Part shown: positions 18,373-29,355 of the stretch, in pieces
Numbering within the stretch: the first letter of the stretch is position 1
How the letters are laid out: every line of letters begins with the position of its first letter
Assembly: GCF_017307055.1 (NCBI RefSeq)
Contig: NZ_JAFLEQ010000003.1
Span: 541,733-605,732, forward strand
Direction: 5' to 3'
Length of the DNA stretch: 64,000 nt
Origin: Corynebacterium mendelii
Lineage (GTDB): Bacteria; Actinomycetota; Actinomycetes; Mycobacteriales; Mycobacteriaceae
Program-made: the position numbers and the translations under genes
The notes under the pieces: model-generated
Database searches by the model: none
What the model was told of the DNA's origin: nothing
What the model saw: the letters and a program-made list of their open reading frames with translations, nothing else

Positions 18373-19353
18373 TCAGTGCACTCTGCCTGCGGACAGTCTG
18401 GCGTCACCCGACCGGGAACCGGTGCGCCAGGTGCCGCCACCGGTGGTGGTGTGCGCCATAGCCCACACGATGGCGGTCAGGCCGCACACCACACCGGACA
18501 GTCCCACATGCACCGGAACCGTCCAGCGGGGGATGCCGAAGTTGTACTGGATAATGCCGATGGCGGCCTGCACCACAATCATGGCGATCAGCCACAGCCC
18601 CTGTTTGCGGACCCTGGTGGAGGCGTTGATGGTGTACAGGCCGAACAGCAGACCGATGGTCATGCCCAGGTAGAGGTACATGAAGTGGGCGTGGATTTGG
18701 GCGATGTAGGCCAAATCCAGCTGCAGGCGTCCCTCTTCGGCGGCCACCGCGTCACCGGCGTGCCGGCCGGCCCCGGTGACCATGGTGCCGGTGATCAGCA
18801 CCATCGCCAGGGCGGCCCCGCTGACGGCGGCCAGGACAGCCAGTGTCCGCGGGTAGGCGCGCACCCGTGTGCCGTCATCGGGTTCGCCGATGCGCACCCA
18901 CAGCACGGCGGCCAGCCACACCAGGACCATCGACGGAAGAAAGTGCATGGCCACCGTCCACCAGGCCAGCTGCAGTTTCACTGAAATGGCCCCGAGGATG
19001 GCCTGCACCACAATGCCCAGGCCCTGGATGAGCGCCAGCACAATGATCATGCGGCGGCGTTTGGACCGCAGGACCGAGACGAACAATCCGATCGCAATCC
19101 CGGCCAGCACAAAGGTCAGCAGACGGTTGCCGAACTCGATGGCCTGGTGCACCAGCGGGGCGGCACCGGCCACCGGAACCAGCGACCCGGGATGGCATTC
19201 CGGCCAGGTGATGCAGCCGAGTCCCGATCCGGTGACACGGACAATGGAACCGCTGACCAGGATGCCGGTTTGGGCGATGAGCATGGCCAGCGCCCATTTT
19301 TTCTGCCGGGCGATCGTGGGCGTTTTTTTCAGGGGAGCAAAGACACCATTCAC
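18373..19353 (-). CDS. ctaA: Haem A synthase
   Basis: Membrane oxidase that converts haem O to haem A for cytochrome aa3. The 326-residue product has about eight membrane segments, with the conserved VRVTGSGLGCITWPECHPG pattern near the N-terminus, paired histidines in LVHQAIEFGNR and VAMHFLPSMV, and IAQIHAHFMYLYLG and TVPVHVGLSGV in the second half. Two GTG starts are possible (19359, 19353). The latter is preferred because a -10-like tacact ends 8 bases upstream, giving a leaderless mRNA. Acts after CtaB. Confidence 0.93.
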   Translation of the reverse strand: MNGVFAPLKKTPTIARQKKWALAMLIAQTGILVSGSIVRVTGSGLGCITWPECHPGSLVPVAGAAPLVHQAIEFGNRLLTFVLAGIAIGLFVSVLRSKRRRMIIVLALIQGLGIVVQAILGAISVKLQLAWWTVAMHFLPSMVLVWLAAVLWVRIGEPDDGTRVRAYPRTLAVLAAVSGAALAMVLITGTMVTGAGRHAGDAVAAEEGRLQLDLAYIAQIHAHFMYLYLGMTIGLLFGLYTINASTRVRKQGLWLIAMIVVQAAIGIIQYNFGIPRWTVPVHVGLSGVVCGLTAIVWAMAHTTTGGGTWRTGSRSGDARLSAGRVH

Positions 19354-19579
19354 GCCCACCGAGTGTAGCGGGTTGCAACCCTGCTTCCCGAATTATTTTT
19401 GGCTATGCTAACCGCACCTGTCGCGGATGGGGCGGCTTTTGCGCAGGTCGCGGCGGCGCAACGTGACAGGGTCCACATCTGGGGATTGCGGCGGGGATCC
19501 GCCGCGGCGCGGCGCCCGACAAAAGCAGCCGCGGATGTGCGGCGGCCGGTGCGTCAGAAAGCCGGCCGGAGGACAAGGG

Positions 19580-20386
19580 TTATTTCATGGTGAAGGAGAA
19601 CCATCTGTTGGCCGCCAGTGCCCCGAGGATGGTCCAGATGACCAGGATCGCGGCATCAAGCCAGGGGACTTGCCCGTTCAAGGCGGTGAAGGTCCCTTCG
19701 GCCAGCGCGATGGAGGGCACGATGTGGTACCACACCGCCACCTGACCGCCGGAGGTGATCAGGGCGAAACCGGCCGCCCCGGCCAGCAGGAACCAGATGA
19801 GGTTGGCCAGCGCCAACACGATTTCGCTGGACAGTGTTCCGCCCAGAAGAAGACCGAGGGCCGTGAAACAGGCCACCCCGATGACCAGCACCACCAGTCC
19901 GAGCAGCACGTGCAGTGGGGGTTGCCGCCAGCCGAGGACCAGGGCGGTGGCGCCCAAAATGAGGGTTTGCACCACCGACACCCCCCACACCCCCATGACT
20001 TTGCCGGTGATGATCGCCCAGGCCGGCACCCCGGAGGCGCCGATTCTTTTCAGTGCCCCGTAGCGGCGGTCGAAGGCCACGGCGATGGCCTGGCCGGTAA
20101 AACCCGCCGACATGGCGCTGATCGCCATGGTCAGGGGGAAGACGTAGTCGACCGGATTGTCCAGGTCGACAACCGGCACCACGGTGAGGCTGACCAGCAG
20201 GAGGAAGGGGATGATCAGGCTGAGCAGCTGCTGTTCGCCGTGGCGCAGAAACAGCAGGGATTCAATGCGGGCCTGGTGGGCGATCATCCGCCCGATCGGG
20301 GCGCGGGCCGGATCCGGGGTGAAGGTGTTGGCGGGAAAACGCCCGGTGCCACGGTGCGGCCGGGTGGGTGCTCGGTGATCGGTCAT
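19580..20386 (-). CDS. ABC-2 type transporter permease
   Basis: Membrane subunit of an ABC exporter, 268 residues with about six transmembrane helices after a 45-residue cytoplasmic N-terminus. The topology and the segment FDRRYGALKRIGASGV fit the ABC-2 (drug/antibiotic exporter) family. It starts 12 bases after the ATPase gene ends, so the two form one operon. The pair sits between ctaA and mptB, as in C. glutamicum. The substrate is unknown. An envelope lipid or a drug would be typical. Confidence 0.88.
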   Translation of the reverse strand: MTDHRAPTRPHRGTGRFPANTFTPDPARAPIGRMIAHQARIESLLFLRHGEQQLLSLIIPFLLLVSLTVVPVVDLDNPVDYVFPLTMAISAMSAGFTGQAIAVAFDRRYGALKRIGASGVPAWAIITGKVMGVWGVSVVQTLILGATALVLGWRQPPLHVLLGLVVLVIGVACFTALGLLLGGTLSSEIVLALANLIWFLLAGAAGFALITSGGQVAVWYHIVPSIALAEGTFTALNGQVPWLDAAILVIWTILGALAANRWFSFTMK

Positions 20387-20398
20387 GGTGGAAAAACT

Positions 20399-21400
20399 TC
20401 AGCTCCTCAAGCTGGTGCCGGTGATATCGAGGAACACATCCTCCAGGCTGCGGTGGTCGACGGCCAGATGCCTGACCAGGACGTTTTGTTCCCGGGCTGC
20501 GGCGGCAACCTTTTCGACCAGCTCCGGGGTGGGGGTGCCCGATATCCGGTAGGTTAACGGTTTGACTGCGGTGACCGTCGGCTGCGGCTGGTTGCTGGCT
20601 GTATCGTCGCCGCCGCGCAGAAAAGCGGTGGCGCGCCCGGGATCGAGCGGGGTGGCTGTGTCCAGCCGGATGCGGGCCACGGTGGCTTCCGCCTGTCCGC
20701 TGGTCAGTTCGGCGGGGGTGCCCTCGGCGACGGTGCGCCCGGAGTCGATGATGACGACTTTGTCGGCCAGGGCTTCCGCCTCGTCCATCAGGTGGGTGGT
20801 CAAGACGGTTGTCACGCCGTCGCGGCGCAGTGAATCGATCAAATCCCACACCGCCAGCCGGGACTGGGTGTCCATGCCGGCGGTCGGTTCATCCAGAAAC
20901 ACCAGCTGGGGGCGGCCCACCAGGCACAAAGCAAGCGACAGGCGTTGTTTCTGCCCGCCGGACAGGCGCCGGTAGGAGGATTTTTTCAGCCCCGCCAGGC
21001 CGACGGTGTCCAGCAGCCAGGCGGTGTCCAGCGGATGGGCGCAGTAGCTGGCGGCCAAATCGAGCATTTCACCCACCCGGATTCCCGGGTAGGCGCCGCC
21101 GCCCTGCAGCATGATGCCGATGTTGTTGCGCACCGTCTGCGGATCGGTCACCGGGTTGGCGCCGAGAACCTCCACGGTCCCGGAACTCGGTTGGGTGAAT
21201 CCCTCGCAGATTTCGATGGTGGTGGTTTTCCCCGCCCCGTTGGGTCCCAGCAGAGCGACGACCTGACCGTGGTCGACGCGCAGGCTCAGATGGTCGACCG
21301 CGGTGACGGAGCCATAGTTTTTCACCAGATCGGTGATGCGTACGGCCACATCCGGTTCCGGGGCGCCCGCTAACGGCTGCTGGGGTGTTTTGACAGTCAC
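20399..21400 (-). CDS. ABC transporter ATP-binding protein
   Basis: Cytoplasmic ATPase of 333 residues that drives the adjacent ABC-2 permease. It shows Walker A LLGPNGAGKTTT, signature LSGGQKQRLSLAL, Walker B QLVFLDEPTAGMD and switch THLMDEAEAL, plus a C-terminal domain of about 100 residues ending in RSLEDVFLDITGTSLRS, typical of drug-exporter ATPases. The GTG at 21400 is preceded by tagact with a 7-base gap, fitting a leaderless transcript that starts between mptB and this gene. The open frame continues upstream into mptB but is a shadow there. Confidence 0.92.
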   Translation of the reverse strand: MTVKTPQQPLAGAPEPDVAVRITDLVKNYGSVTAVDHLSLRVDHGQVVALLGPNGAGKTTTIEICEGFTQPSSGTVEVLGANPVTDPQTVRNNIGIMLQGGGAYPGIRVGEMLDLAASYCAHPLDTAWLLDTVGLAGLKKSSYRRLSGGQKQRLSLALCLVGRPQLVFLDEPTAGMDTQSRLAVWDLIDSLRRDGVTTVLTTHLMDEAEALADKVVIIDSGRTVAEGTPAELTSGQAEATVARIRLDTATPLDPGRATAFLRGGDDTASNQPQPTVTAVKPLTYRISGTPTPELVEKVAAAAREQNVLVRHLAVDHRSLEDVFLDITGTSLRS

Positions 21401-21425
21401 GCCGACAAGTCTAGGGCAGACCGGG

Positions 21426-23138
21426 TCAGTTCCTTGACACCAGCCACCGGGCCAGCGGCAGCGTGGCGGCGAACAGCAGCAGTGCGGTGAGGTAGATCCC
21501 GATGATCGTCGACGGGGGAAGACCCAGGCCGCGGGGGAGAACCAGAAAGGACACCACCGCGCTGTAGGCGGCGGCCGCGCCGACGAACGCGGGCCGGTTG
21601 GCCCAGGCCGCCAGCGGAATGATCGCCCACAGCATGTACCAGGGCTGCACCACCGGAAACAGCACCACCAGCACAATCATGGCCACCCCCCAGCCGCCGA
21701 CCGGGTCGATGGCGCCGCGCGCGGTGGCGTAGAGCATGCGCACCGCGAACAGGCAGGCGACAAAGATTCCGGCGCCGCGGGTGAGCACCAGTGCGGCGTC
21801 GGTGAGATCACCGAGTCCGGCGAGCATGCCGAAAAATCCGGCGATCACCCCGGTGGCGGTGGTCAGCGACAGCCACGACCGGACACTCGCCGCCCCGCCC
21901 TGCCCGGTGATCCATCCCAACGGTATTCCCGACACGGCGGTAACCACGGCTGTCACCGCCACCAGCACCGCCAGCTGGAGGAGCGCGCACAGGGCCAGCG
22001 CCGCAATAACGGCCGGGGTGGATGCCTGCGGTGCCTTCCCGGCAGTGCGGGCCGCGGGTTGTGTGCGGCCGCGGGAACGCAGCAGCGCCCGGGCCAGGGC
22101 GGCCCCGGTGAAACCGAGGGCCGCGAAACCGGTGACCTTGACCAGTCCGGCCATGGCGACAAGTACCCCGCCGGAAACAAACAGCAGCCAGCCGGTGGTC
22201 CGGCCTTTTCTGCCCATCACGCCGCTGATCAACGAGCAGCCGCGCAGGGACAACTCCGTCCCGGCCAGCGCCAGGCCCATCAAAATCGCCTCATTGTGGA
22301 TTCCGCCGACCAGATTCAACAGCACCAACGGGTTGGCGATCCCCAGCCACAGGGCGGCGGTGACCTCCACTGCGCAGCGTCGTGCGAGTGCCGCCACCGC
22401 CCAGGCGGCCAGCGCCACCCCGGCCACCGAGATGATCCGGTGGAGCATCACCCCGGCCAGAATCGAATCCCCGGCCACCAGATTGACCAGTGCCGACACA
22501 CTCAACGCCACCGGCCCGTAGGGGCTGGGGGAGTGTGACCAGATGAACGGCACGCTGCGCGCCAGCGGATCGGACACCCCGAGCAGATCCACCGGTCCGG
22601 CGCGGTAGGGATCCAGCCCCCGGGCCACGATTTTGCCCTGCGCCAGATAGGAATAGATGTCCTGGGTGAACATCGGTGCCGAAACCGCCACCGGAATCAT
22701 CCAGGCGATGATGGTGCGCACCAGCATGCCGGTGGGAACCCGGGCCGAGGAAGTCTTTGCCGGGGTGAGCCGGGCGCCGGTGAACGGGCCGATGAGAATC
22801 CAGGCCAGGGTGACCATCCCGATACCGATGAACACCAGCACCGTGGAGGTCTGCAGAAGCCGGAAAAACAGGCTTCCCAGCGGGAAGGAACGGTAGGGAT
22901 TGGTTGTTACCGGCAGTGCCCCGGCGCCCAAACCCCCGGCGCCGATGAGTAACGCGCCGACGGTGCCGATAAGCCGCAGGGCGGCAAACCGGGACATCTC
23001 CCGGGGGGACAGGCCGCGGGTGTTGTGCGCCCCAGAGTCGTGCAGACCGGCCGAGCGGGAGCCGGGGGTGCCCATGCGGGGGAGGGTGTGCGCGACAGCA
23101 CCCACCAACGAGGCGAGTTTTCCGGGGCGTGGGGACAC
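21426..23138 (-). CDS. mptB: Alpha-1,6-mannopyranosyltransferase MptB (GT-C family)
   Basis: Multi-spanning membrane glycosyltransferase of 570 residues. In Corynebacterineae MptB uses polyprenyl-phosphomannose to start the alpha-1,6-mannan core of lipomannan and lipoarabinomannan. It shows about 13 hydrophobic segments and the GT-C type loop APMFTQDIYSYLAQGKIV with an acidic catalytic motif, followed by WSHSPSPYGPVALSVSALV. The GTG at 23138 lies 6 bases after taatct, giving a leaderless start. It is next to the ABC exporter and divergent from sufR. Confidence 0.9.
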   Translation of the reverse strand: MSPRPGKLASLVGAVAHTLPRMGTPGSRSAGLHDSGAHNTRGLSPREMSRFAALRLIGTVGALLIGAGGLGAGALPVTTNPYRSFPLGSLFFRLLQTSTVLVFIGIGMVTLAWILIGPFTGARLTPAKTSSARVPTGMLVRTIIAWMIPVAVSAPMFTQDIYSYLAQGKIVARGLDPYRAGPVDLLGVSDPLARSVPFIWSHSPSPYGPVALSVSALVNLVAGDSILAGVMLHRIISVAGVALAAWAVAALARRCAVEVTAALWLGIANPLVLLNLVGGIHNEAILMGLALAGTELSLRGCSLISGVMGRKGRTTGWLLFVSGGVLVAMAGLVKVTGFAALGFTGAALARALLRSRGRTQPAARTAGKAPQASTPAVIAALALCALLQLAVLVAVTAVVTAVSGIPLGWITGQGGAASVRSWLSLTTATGVIAGFFGMLAGLGDLTDAALVLTRGAGIFVACLFAVRMLYATARGAIDPVGGWGVAMIVLVVLFPVVQPWYMLWAIIPLAAWANRPAFVGAAAAYSAVVSFLVLPRGLGLPPSTIIGIYLTALLLFAATLPLARWLVSRN

Positions 23139-23289
23139 ACCCGAAGATTACCAACCCGACACCGGATTCCGGGTGTGCCACCGCCCCGTGGCGCCCGCAA
23201 CCACTGTCACAGCTGCTGCCGCCGCCGCGCTGGCGGGCGCCACCGGCCACGCGTGCCGGAAAAACCATCCCGGACCTGCCAGCTCACGG

Positions 23290-23308
23290 TTAGGTTCGCC
23301 TTTGTGGA
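23290..23308. promoter_or_regulatory. Partial DtxR-type iron box
   Basis: The sequence ttaggttcgcctttgtgga matches 12 of 19 positions of the DtxR consensus (ttaggttagcctaacctaa), with the left half nearly perfect and the right half degenerate. Iron control of the suf operon would make sense, but the weak right half leaves this uncertain. Confidence 0.3.
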
Positions 23309-23327
23309 CACGGGGCGGTATTTACGC

Positions 23328-23339
23328 AACACTAGTGTT
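23328..23339. promoter_or_regulatory. Candidate SufR operator
   Basis: Perfect palindrome aacactagtgtt, about 200 bases before sufR. It sits between a poor -35-like tttacg (23321) and -10-like taaatg (23343), where binding by the SufR repressor would shut off the sufRBDCSUT transcript. Autoregulation by SufR is known for the family. The assignment of this site is inference. Confidence 0.5.
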
Positions 23340-23536
23340 TTGTAAATGGGGCACGGGCGCTTGCAGCCGGGTGCCGCCGCGGCTTTTCGTCCCCGGCGGT
23401 GTTCTCCTGCTGCGCGCCCCGCCACTGTGTCTGGCGGCCCGGCGCACCGCGCCCCGTTGCACACACGAAAAGCACGTTTTTTGTCACACAACCAGCAACA
23501 GTTTTCCCGGCTTTTTTCCTGAAGGAGGTGACGGGC

Positions 23537-24223
23537 ATGCCCGCCGGCACAACCCACGACGACCACGGCACCCGCCATCTTCTCCTGCAGACCCTGCTGG
23601 CCCATCCGCGCTACACCGCCGCCCAGCTGGCCGACAGCCTGTCACTGACCACCGCCGGTGTCCGGCGGCACTTGTCGGCCCTGTCGGAGGAAGGCCTGGT
23701 GGAGGCGGTCAAAGCCCGCACGAAACCGGGCCGGGGCCGACCGGCCAAAGCGTTTCGCCTCACCGAATCCGGCCGCGCCATCTTCGGCCACGCCTACGAT
23801 CTTCTGGCCACCCAGGCTTTGGCCGCGCTGGAAGAATCCGGTGGACGTGCGGCGGTCAAACGCTTTGCCCGCACGCGTGCCGAACGCATCACCGGGTCGG
23901 TGTCGCCTGCGCAGTGCTCGGGCGATCCGGAGCAAATCGCCCACCTGATTGCCGATGCTTTCACCGACAACGGCTACTCTGTCACGGTGCAGCGGGCCGG
24001 ACACGGGGTGCAGATTTGCCACCACCACTGTCCGATAGCGAAAGTGGCGCACGAGTTCCCGGAACTGTGCGAAGCCGAACACGACGTGATCGGCAACCTG
24101 GTGGGCCACCACATCCAGCCGTTGGCCACCATTCCCGACGGCCACGGGGTGTGCACCACCAATATTCCGCTGCTGGATCCCGACACCCCGACCGATGACC
24201 GGGCCGGGCCACCGACCCGGTGA
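23537..24223 (+). CDS. sufR: SUF operon transcriptional regulator SufR
   Basis: Fe-S-sensing winged-helix repressor of the suf operon, 228 residues. The N-terminal DeoR/ArsR-type helix-turn-helix spans about residues 18-80 (YTAAQLADSLSLTTAGVRRHLSALSEEGLV, then GRGRPAK). The C-terminal half has cysteines at 161, 165, 178 and 206, the C-x3-C-x12-C-x27-C pattern expected of SufR cluster ligands. The ATG at 23537 has gaaggaggtga ideally placed. Longer in-frame starts are out-competed by it. First gene of the operon, 132 bases before sufB. Confidence 0.93.
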   Translation: MPAGTTHDDHGTRHLLLQTLLAHPRYTAAQLADSLSLTTAGVRRHLSALSEEGLVEAVKARTKPGRGRPAKAFRLTESGRAIFGHAYDLLATQALAALEESGGRAAVKRFARTRAERITGSVSPAQCSGDPEQIAHLIADAFTDNGYSVTVQRAGHGVQICHHHCPIAKVAHEFPELCEAEHDVIGNLVGHHIQPLATIPDGHGVCTTNIPLLDPDTPTDDRAGPPTR

Positions 24224-24355
24224 GATCGGTACGGGGGAACCCGCCACCGCGTCGACCACCACAACCACACCAACACCCGGCCGCTGTGCGGCCGCCAGGT
24301 GCCATCACCCACGTTTTTCCAACCAGCGCCCCTCGTGAACGAAAGGAGCGGCTTT

Positions 24356-25804
24356 ATGACCCAGGCCACCGAAAAACCGGCCCCCGGGACACCGCAGACA
24401 GACGACGAAATCATTGAATCCATGTCAGGGGGCTACTCCTACGGCTGGCACGACCCCGACGCCGCCGGGGCCGCCGCCACCCGCGGACTCAGCGAAGCTG
24501 TGGTCCGCGATATCTCGGGACTGAAAGACGAACCCGAATGGATGCTCAACAACCGGCTGAAAGCGCTGAAGGTCTTCGGCAAAAAACCGCTGCCGACCTG
24601 GGGCGCGGATTTGTCGGACATTGATTTCGACAACATCAAATACTTCGTGCGCTCCACCGAGAAGCAGGCCCAGACCTGGGACGATCTTCCCGCCGACATC
24701 AAAAATACCTACGACAAACTGGGAATTCCGGAGGCGGAGAAACAGCGCCTGGTCGCCGGCGTCGCCGCCCAGTACGAGTCCGAGGTCGTCTACCACAAAA
24801 TCCGTGAGGACCTGGAAAAACAGGGTGTTATCTTCCTCGACACCGACACCGCCCTGCGGGAGCACGAGGATATTTTCAAACAGTACTTCGGCACCGTCAT
24901 TCCGGCCGGCGACAACAAGTTCGCCGCGCTGAACACCGCGGTGTGGTCCGGCGGCTCGTTCGTCTACGTGCCCAAAGGCGTGCACGTCGATATTCCGCTG
25001 CAGGCCTACTTCCGCATCAACACCGAAAACATGGGTCAGTTCGAACGCACCCTGATCATTGTTGAGGAAGACGCCTACGTCCACTACGTGGAAGGCTGTA
25101 CCGCGCCGATCTACAAGACCGACTCGCTGCACTCCGCAGTCGTTGAGATCATCGTCAAAAAGGGTGGCCGCTGCCGCTACACCACCATCCAGAACTGGTC
25201 GAACAACGTCTACAACCTGGTCACCAAACGCACCAAGTGCGAAGAAGGCGCCACCATGGAATGGGTCGACGGCAATATCGGCTCGAAAGTGTCGATGAAA
25301 TACCCGGCCGTGTGGATGACCGGCCCCTACGCCAAGGGCGAGGTGCTCTCGATCGCGTTCGCCGGCGAGGGCCAGTTCCAGGACACCGGGGCGAAAATGG
25401 TGCACATGGCGCCGCACACATCGTCGAACATCATCTCGAAATCGGTGGCCCGCTCCGGAGGGCGCGCCGCCTACCGTGGTTTGGTGAAAATCAACAAAGA
25501 CGCCCACCACTGCACCTCGAACGTGGAATGCGACGCGCTTTTGGTGGACAATATTTCCCGCTCGGACACCTACCCCTACAACGACATCCGCAACGACCAT
25601 GTGTCGCTGGGCCATGAGGCGAAAGTCAGCCAGGTCTCCGAAGACCAGCTGTTCTACCTGATGAGCCGCGGGCTGAGCGAGGAAGACGCGATGGCGATGA
25701 TCGTCCGTGGCTTCGTCGAGCCGATTGCCAAGGAATTGCCGATGGAATACGCCCTCGAACTCAACCGCCTGATTGAACTGCAGATGGAAGGGTCGGTGGG
25801 ATAG
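24356..25804 (+). CDS. sufB: Fe-S cluster assembly scaffold SufB
   Basis: Scaffold subunit of the SufBCD complex on which Fe-S clusters are built. The 482-residue product is the plain bacterial length; there is no intein, unlike the mycobacterial gene. It shows [19 protein letters not shown], the beta-helix core with EGCTAPIY, and the C-terminal [23 protein letters not shown] with [17 protein letters not shown]. gaaaggag precedes the ATG at 24356. It is followed by sufD after only three bases. Confidence 0.97.
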   Translation: MTQATEKPAPGTPQTDDEIIESMSGGYSYGWHDPDAAGAAATRGLSEAVVRDISGLKDEPEWMLNNRLKALKVFGKKPLPTWGADLSDIDFDNIKYFVRSTEKQAQTWDDLPADIKNTYDKLGIPEAEKQRLVAGVAAQYESEVVYHKIREDLEKQGVIFLDTDTALREHEDIFKQYFGTVIPAGDNKFAALNTAVWSGGSFVYVPKGVHVDIPLQAYFRINTENMGQFERTLIIVEEDAYVHYVEGCTAPIYKTDSLHSAVVEIIVKKGGRCRYTTIQNWSNNVYNLVTKRTKCEEGATMEWVDGNIGSKVSMKYPAVWMTGPYAKGEVLSIAFAGEGQFQDTGAKMVHMAPHTSSNIISKSVARSGGRAAYRGLVKINKDAHHCTSNVECDALLVDNISRSDTYPYNDIRNDHVSLGHEAKVSQVSEDQLFYLMSRGLSEEDAMAMIVRGFVEPIAKELPMEYALELNRLIELQMEGSVG

Positions 25805-25807
25805 ACG

Positions 25808-27043
25808 GTGAGTGAATCCGCGAACGGAACAACAACCAAGAAATCCGAGATGCAACAAACTCAAACTACTGACACCTCCGCCCCGGTGAAAAACGCCACC
25901 TACCACAACAACAAAGGTGACATTTTCACCTCCTTCAACGTCGACGACTTTGATGTGCCGCAGGGCCGCGACGAAGTGTGGCGTTTCACCCCGCTGCGGC
26001 GCCTGAAAGGCCTGCACGACGGATCGTTCGTCAACCCGGTGGATGCGGATGTCACCGTCGACGGTGCCGACCAGGATGGCGTGAGCGTTGAAACCGTCGG
26101 CAAAGACGATCCCCGCGTGGGAAACGTGTCCGCCCCCGTCGACCGGGTCGGCGCCCAGGCCTGGACCTCGATGAACACCGTCACCCTGGTGACCTTCGGC
26201 AAAGACGCCCGGCCGGCAGGCCCGGTGACTGTCACCATCAACGGGAAAGGTGATGATGCCACCAGTTTCGGTGCGGTGGTCATCCGCGGCGAGCAGCATT
26301 GCGAGGGCTTTGTCACCATCCGCTACACCGGCTCCGGCACCCACGCCGACAACCATGAATACTGGCTCGACGACGGCGCGAAACTGACTGTCGTGGTGCA
26401 CGAAAACTGGGCCGATGACGCCGTCCACCTGAGCAACCAGCGGGCGTCCCTGGGCCGCGATGCGGTGCTGCGACACAATGTGGCCTGCTTCGGCGGAGAT
26501 GTGGTGCGGCTGATCCCGCAGGTGAAATTCCGTGACCAGGGCGGGGACGCCGAAATGCTCGGTGTCTACTTCGCCGACGACGGACAGTACTTCGAGCAGC
26601 GGCTGCTGGTTGACCACTCGGAGCCGAACTGCCGGTCGAATGTGCTCTACAAAGGTGCGCTGCAGGCCGACAAAGACTCCGGCAAGCCGGAAGCCCGCAC
26701 CGCCTGGGTGGGCGATGTGCTCATCCGCGCGAACGCGCAGGGCACCGACACCTACGAAACCAACCGCAACCTGGTGCTCACCGAAGGTGCCCGGGCCGAT
26801 GCGGTGCCGAACCTGGAGATCGAAACCGGTGAAATCGTCGGTGCCGGACATGCCGCCACCGTGGGCCGTTTCGACGATGAACAGCTGTTCTACCTGATGA
26901 GCCGCGGTATTGCGGAAGCTGACGCCCGCAAACTCATTGTGCGGGGATTCTTCTCCGAGGTCATCGGGCGTATCCCCGTGGAAAACGTCCGCAACCAGCT
27001 GGAAGACCAGATCGCCGAAGAACTGCGCAGCACGGCCCTGTAA
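25808..27043 (+). CDS. sufD: Fe-S cluster assembly protein SufD
   Basis: Beta-helix partner of SufB in the SufBCD complex; the SufB-SufD interface carries the nascent cluster. The product from the GTG at 25808 has 411 residues, with a poorly conserved 30-residue N-terminus; an internal ATG near MQQTQTTDTSA is an alternative start. It shows DEVWRFTPLRRLKGL, the core HVD-like repeat region, and the C-terminal [26 protein letters not shown], homologous to the SufB end. It is packed against sufB. Confidence 0.96.
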   Translation: MSESANGTTTKKSEMQQTQTTDTSAPVKNATYHNNKGDIFTSFNVDDFDVPQGRDEVWRFTPLRRLKGLHDGSFVNPVDADVTVDGADQDGVSVETVGKDDPRVGNVSAPVDRVGAQAWTSMNTVTLVTFGKDARPAGPVTVTINGKGDDATSFGAVVIRGEQHCEGFVTIRYTGSGTHADNHEYWLDDGAKLTVVVHENWADDAVHLSNQRASLGRDAVLRHNVACFGGDVVRLIPQVKFRDQGGDAEMLGVYFADDGQYFEQRLLVDHSEPNCRSNVLYKGALQADKDSGKPEARTAWVGDVLIRANAQGTDTYETNRNLVLTEGARADAVPNLEIETGEIVGAGHAATVGRFDDEQLFYLMSRGIAEADARKLIVRGFFSEVIGRIPVENVRNQLEDQIAEELRSTAL

Positions 27044-27125
27044 CACCACCGGCCACCTGCACCACCAGGCGAGACACAAACCCAAAGCAGAACAAACGAC
27101 AACAGACGGGTCGAAGACAAAACCT

Positions 27126-27884
27126 ATGAGCACTCTGGAAATCAAGAATCTCAGCGCCCAGGTCGCTGCCACTGACGGCAAAACCGAACCGAAGCAGATC
27201 CTCAAAGGCGTGAACCTGACGATCAAGTCCGGTGAAACCCACGCCATCATGGGGCCGAACGGCTCCGGGAAATCCACCCTGTCCTACACCATTGCCGGGC
27301 ACCCGAAGTATGAGGTCACCGGCGGTGAAGTGCTGCTGGACGGGGAGAACCTGCTGGAGATGGAAGTCGATGAGCGCGCCCGCGCGGGCCTGTTTCTGGC
27401 CATGCAGTACCCGGTGGAAATCCCGGGTGTGTCCATGGCCAACTTCCTGCGGTCGGCCGCCACCGCCGTGCGCGGCGACGCCCCGAAACTGCGCGAATGG
27501 GTCAAGGAAGTGCGCCAGGCACAGGAAGAACTCCACATCGACAAAGCGTTTTCCGAGCGCAGCGTCAACGAGGGCTTTTCCGGCGGCGAGAAAAAGCGCC
27601 ACGAAATCCTGCAGCTGGACTTGCTCAAACCCAAGTTCGCCATCCTCGATGAAACCGACTCCGGTCTCGACGTGGACGCGCTGCGCGTGGTCAGCGAAGG
27701 CATCAACAACTACCGGGACCGCAACGACGGTGGTGTGCTGCTGATCACCCACTACAAGCGGATTCTCAACTACGTGCGCCCCGATTTCGTGCACGTGTTC
27801 GCCGACGGCAAAGTCGTCACCTCCGGTGGCCCGGAACTGGCCGACGAGCTCGAAGAGCACGGCTACGACCGTTTCATCAACTAA
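27126..27884 (+). CDS. sufC: Fe-S cluster assembly ATPase SufC
   Basis: ABC-type ATPase that powers conformational change of SufB-SufD during cluster assembly. The 252-residue product has Walker A MGPNGSGKSTLS, signature FSGGEKKRHEILQ, Walker B FAILDETDSGLD and the His-switch LLITHYKRIL, all in the SufC-specific form. Despite the ABC fold it is cytoplasmic. The ATG at 27126 has only a weak upstream purine stretch. It lies 82 bases after sufD in the same transcript. Confidence 0.97.
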   Translation: MSTLEIKNLSAQVAATDGKTEPKQILKGVNLTIKSGETHAIMGPNGSGKSTLSYTIAGHPKYEVTGGEVLLDGENLLEMEVDERARAGLFLAMQYPVEIPGVSMANFLRSAATAVRGDAPKLREWVKEVRQAQEELHIDKAFSERSVNEGFSGGEKKRHEILQLDLLKPKFAILDETDSGLDVDALRVVSEGINNYRDRNDGGVLLITHYKRILNYVRPDFVHVFADGKVVTSGGPELADELEEHGYDRFIN

Positions 27885-29273
<1,389 letters not shown>

Positions 29274-29355
29274 CCTGAGCACGAAGACCACCGCCTTTTT
29301 TAACGGCATACCCCAGCAACCCCAACGTTCCCCAACACAAGCGAAGCGATCCACG

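Larger units (their letters stand above)
23139..23536. other. mptB-sufR divergent intergenic region
   Basis: About 400 bases that hold the mptB -10 box (23145-23150, leftward), a DtxR-box-like left half, a perfect 12-bp palindrome and a long sufR leader with an excellent ribosome binding site (gaaggaggtga at 23521-23531). No additional gene is convincing. Confidence 0.6.

Noticed and set aside
24356-25804. Intein in sufB
   Set aside because: Mycobacterial sufB genes often carry one; here the 482-codon gene is continuous and collinear with intein-free SufB.
24425-27277. 950-codon minus-strand frame opposite sufB, sufD and the start of sufC
   Set aside because: Composition-driven antisense frame; the three suf genes on the plus strand have all catalytic motifs and start signals.
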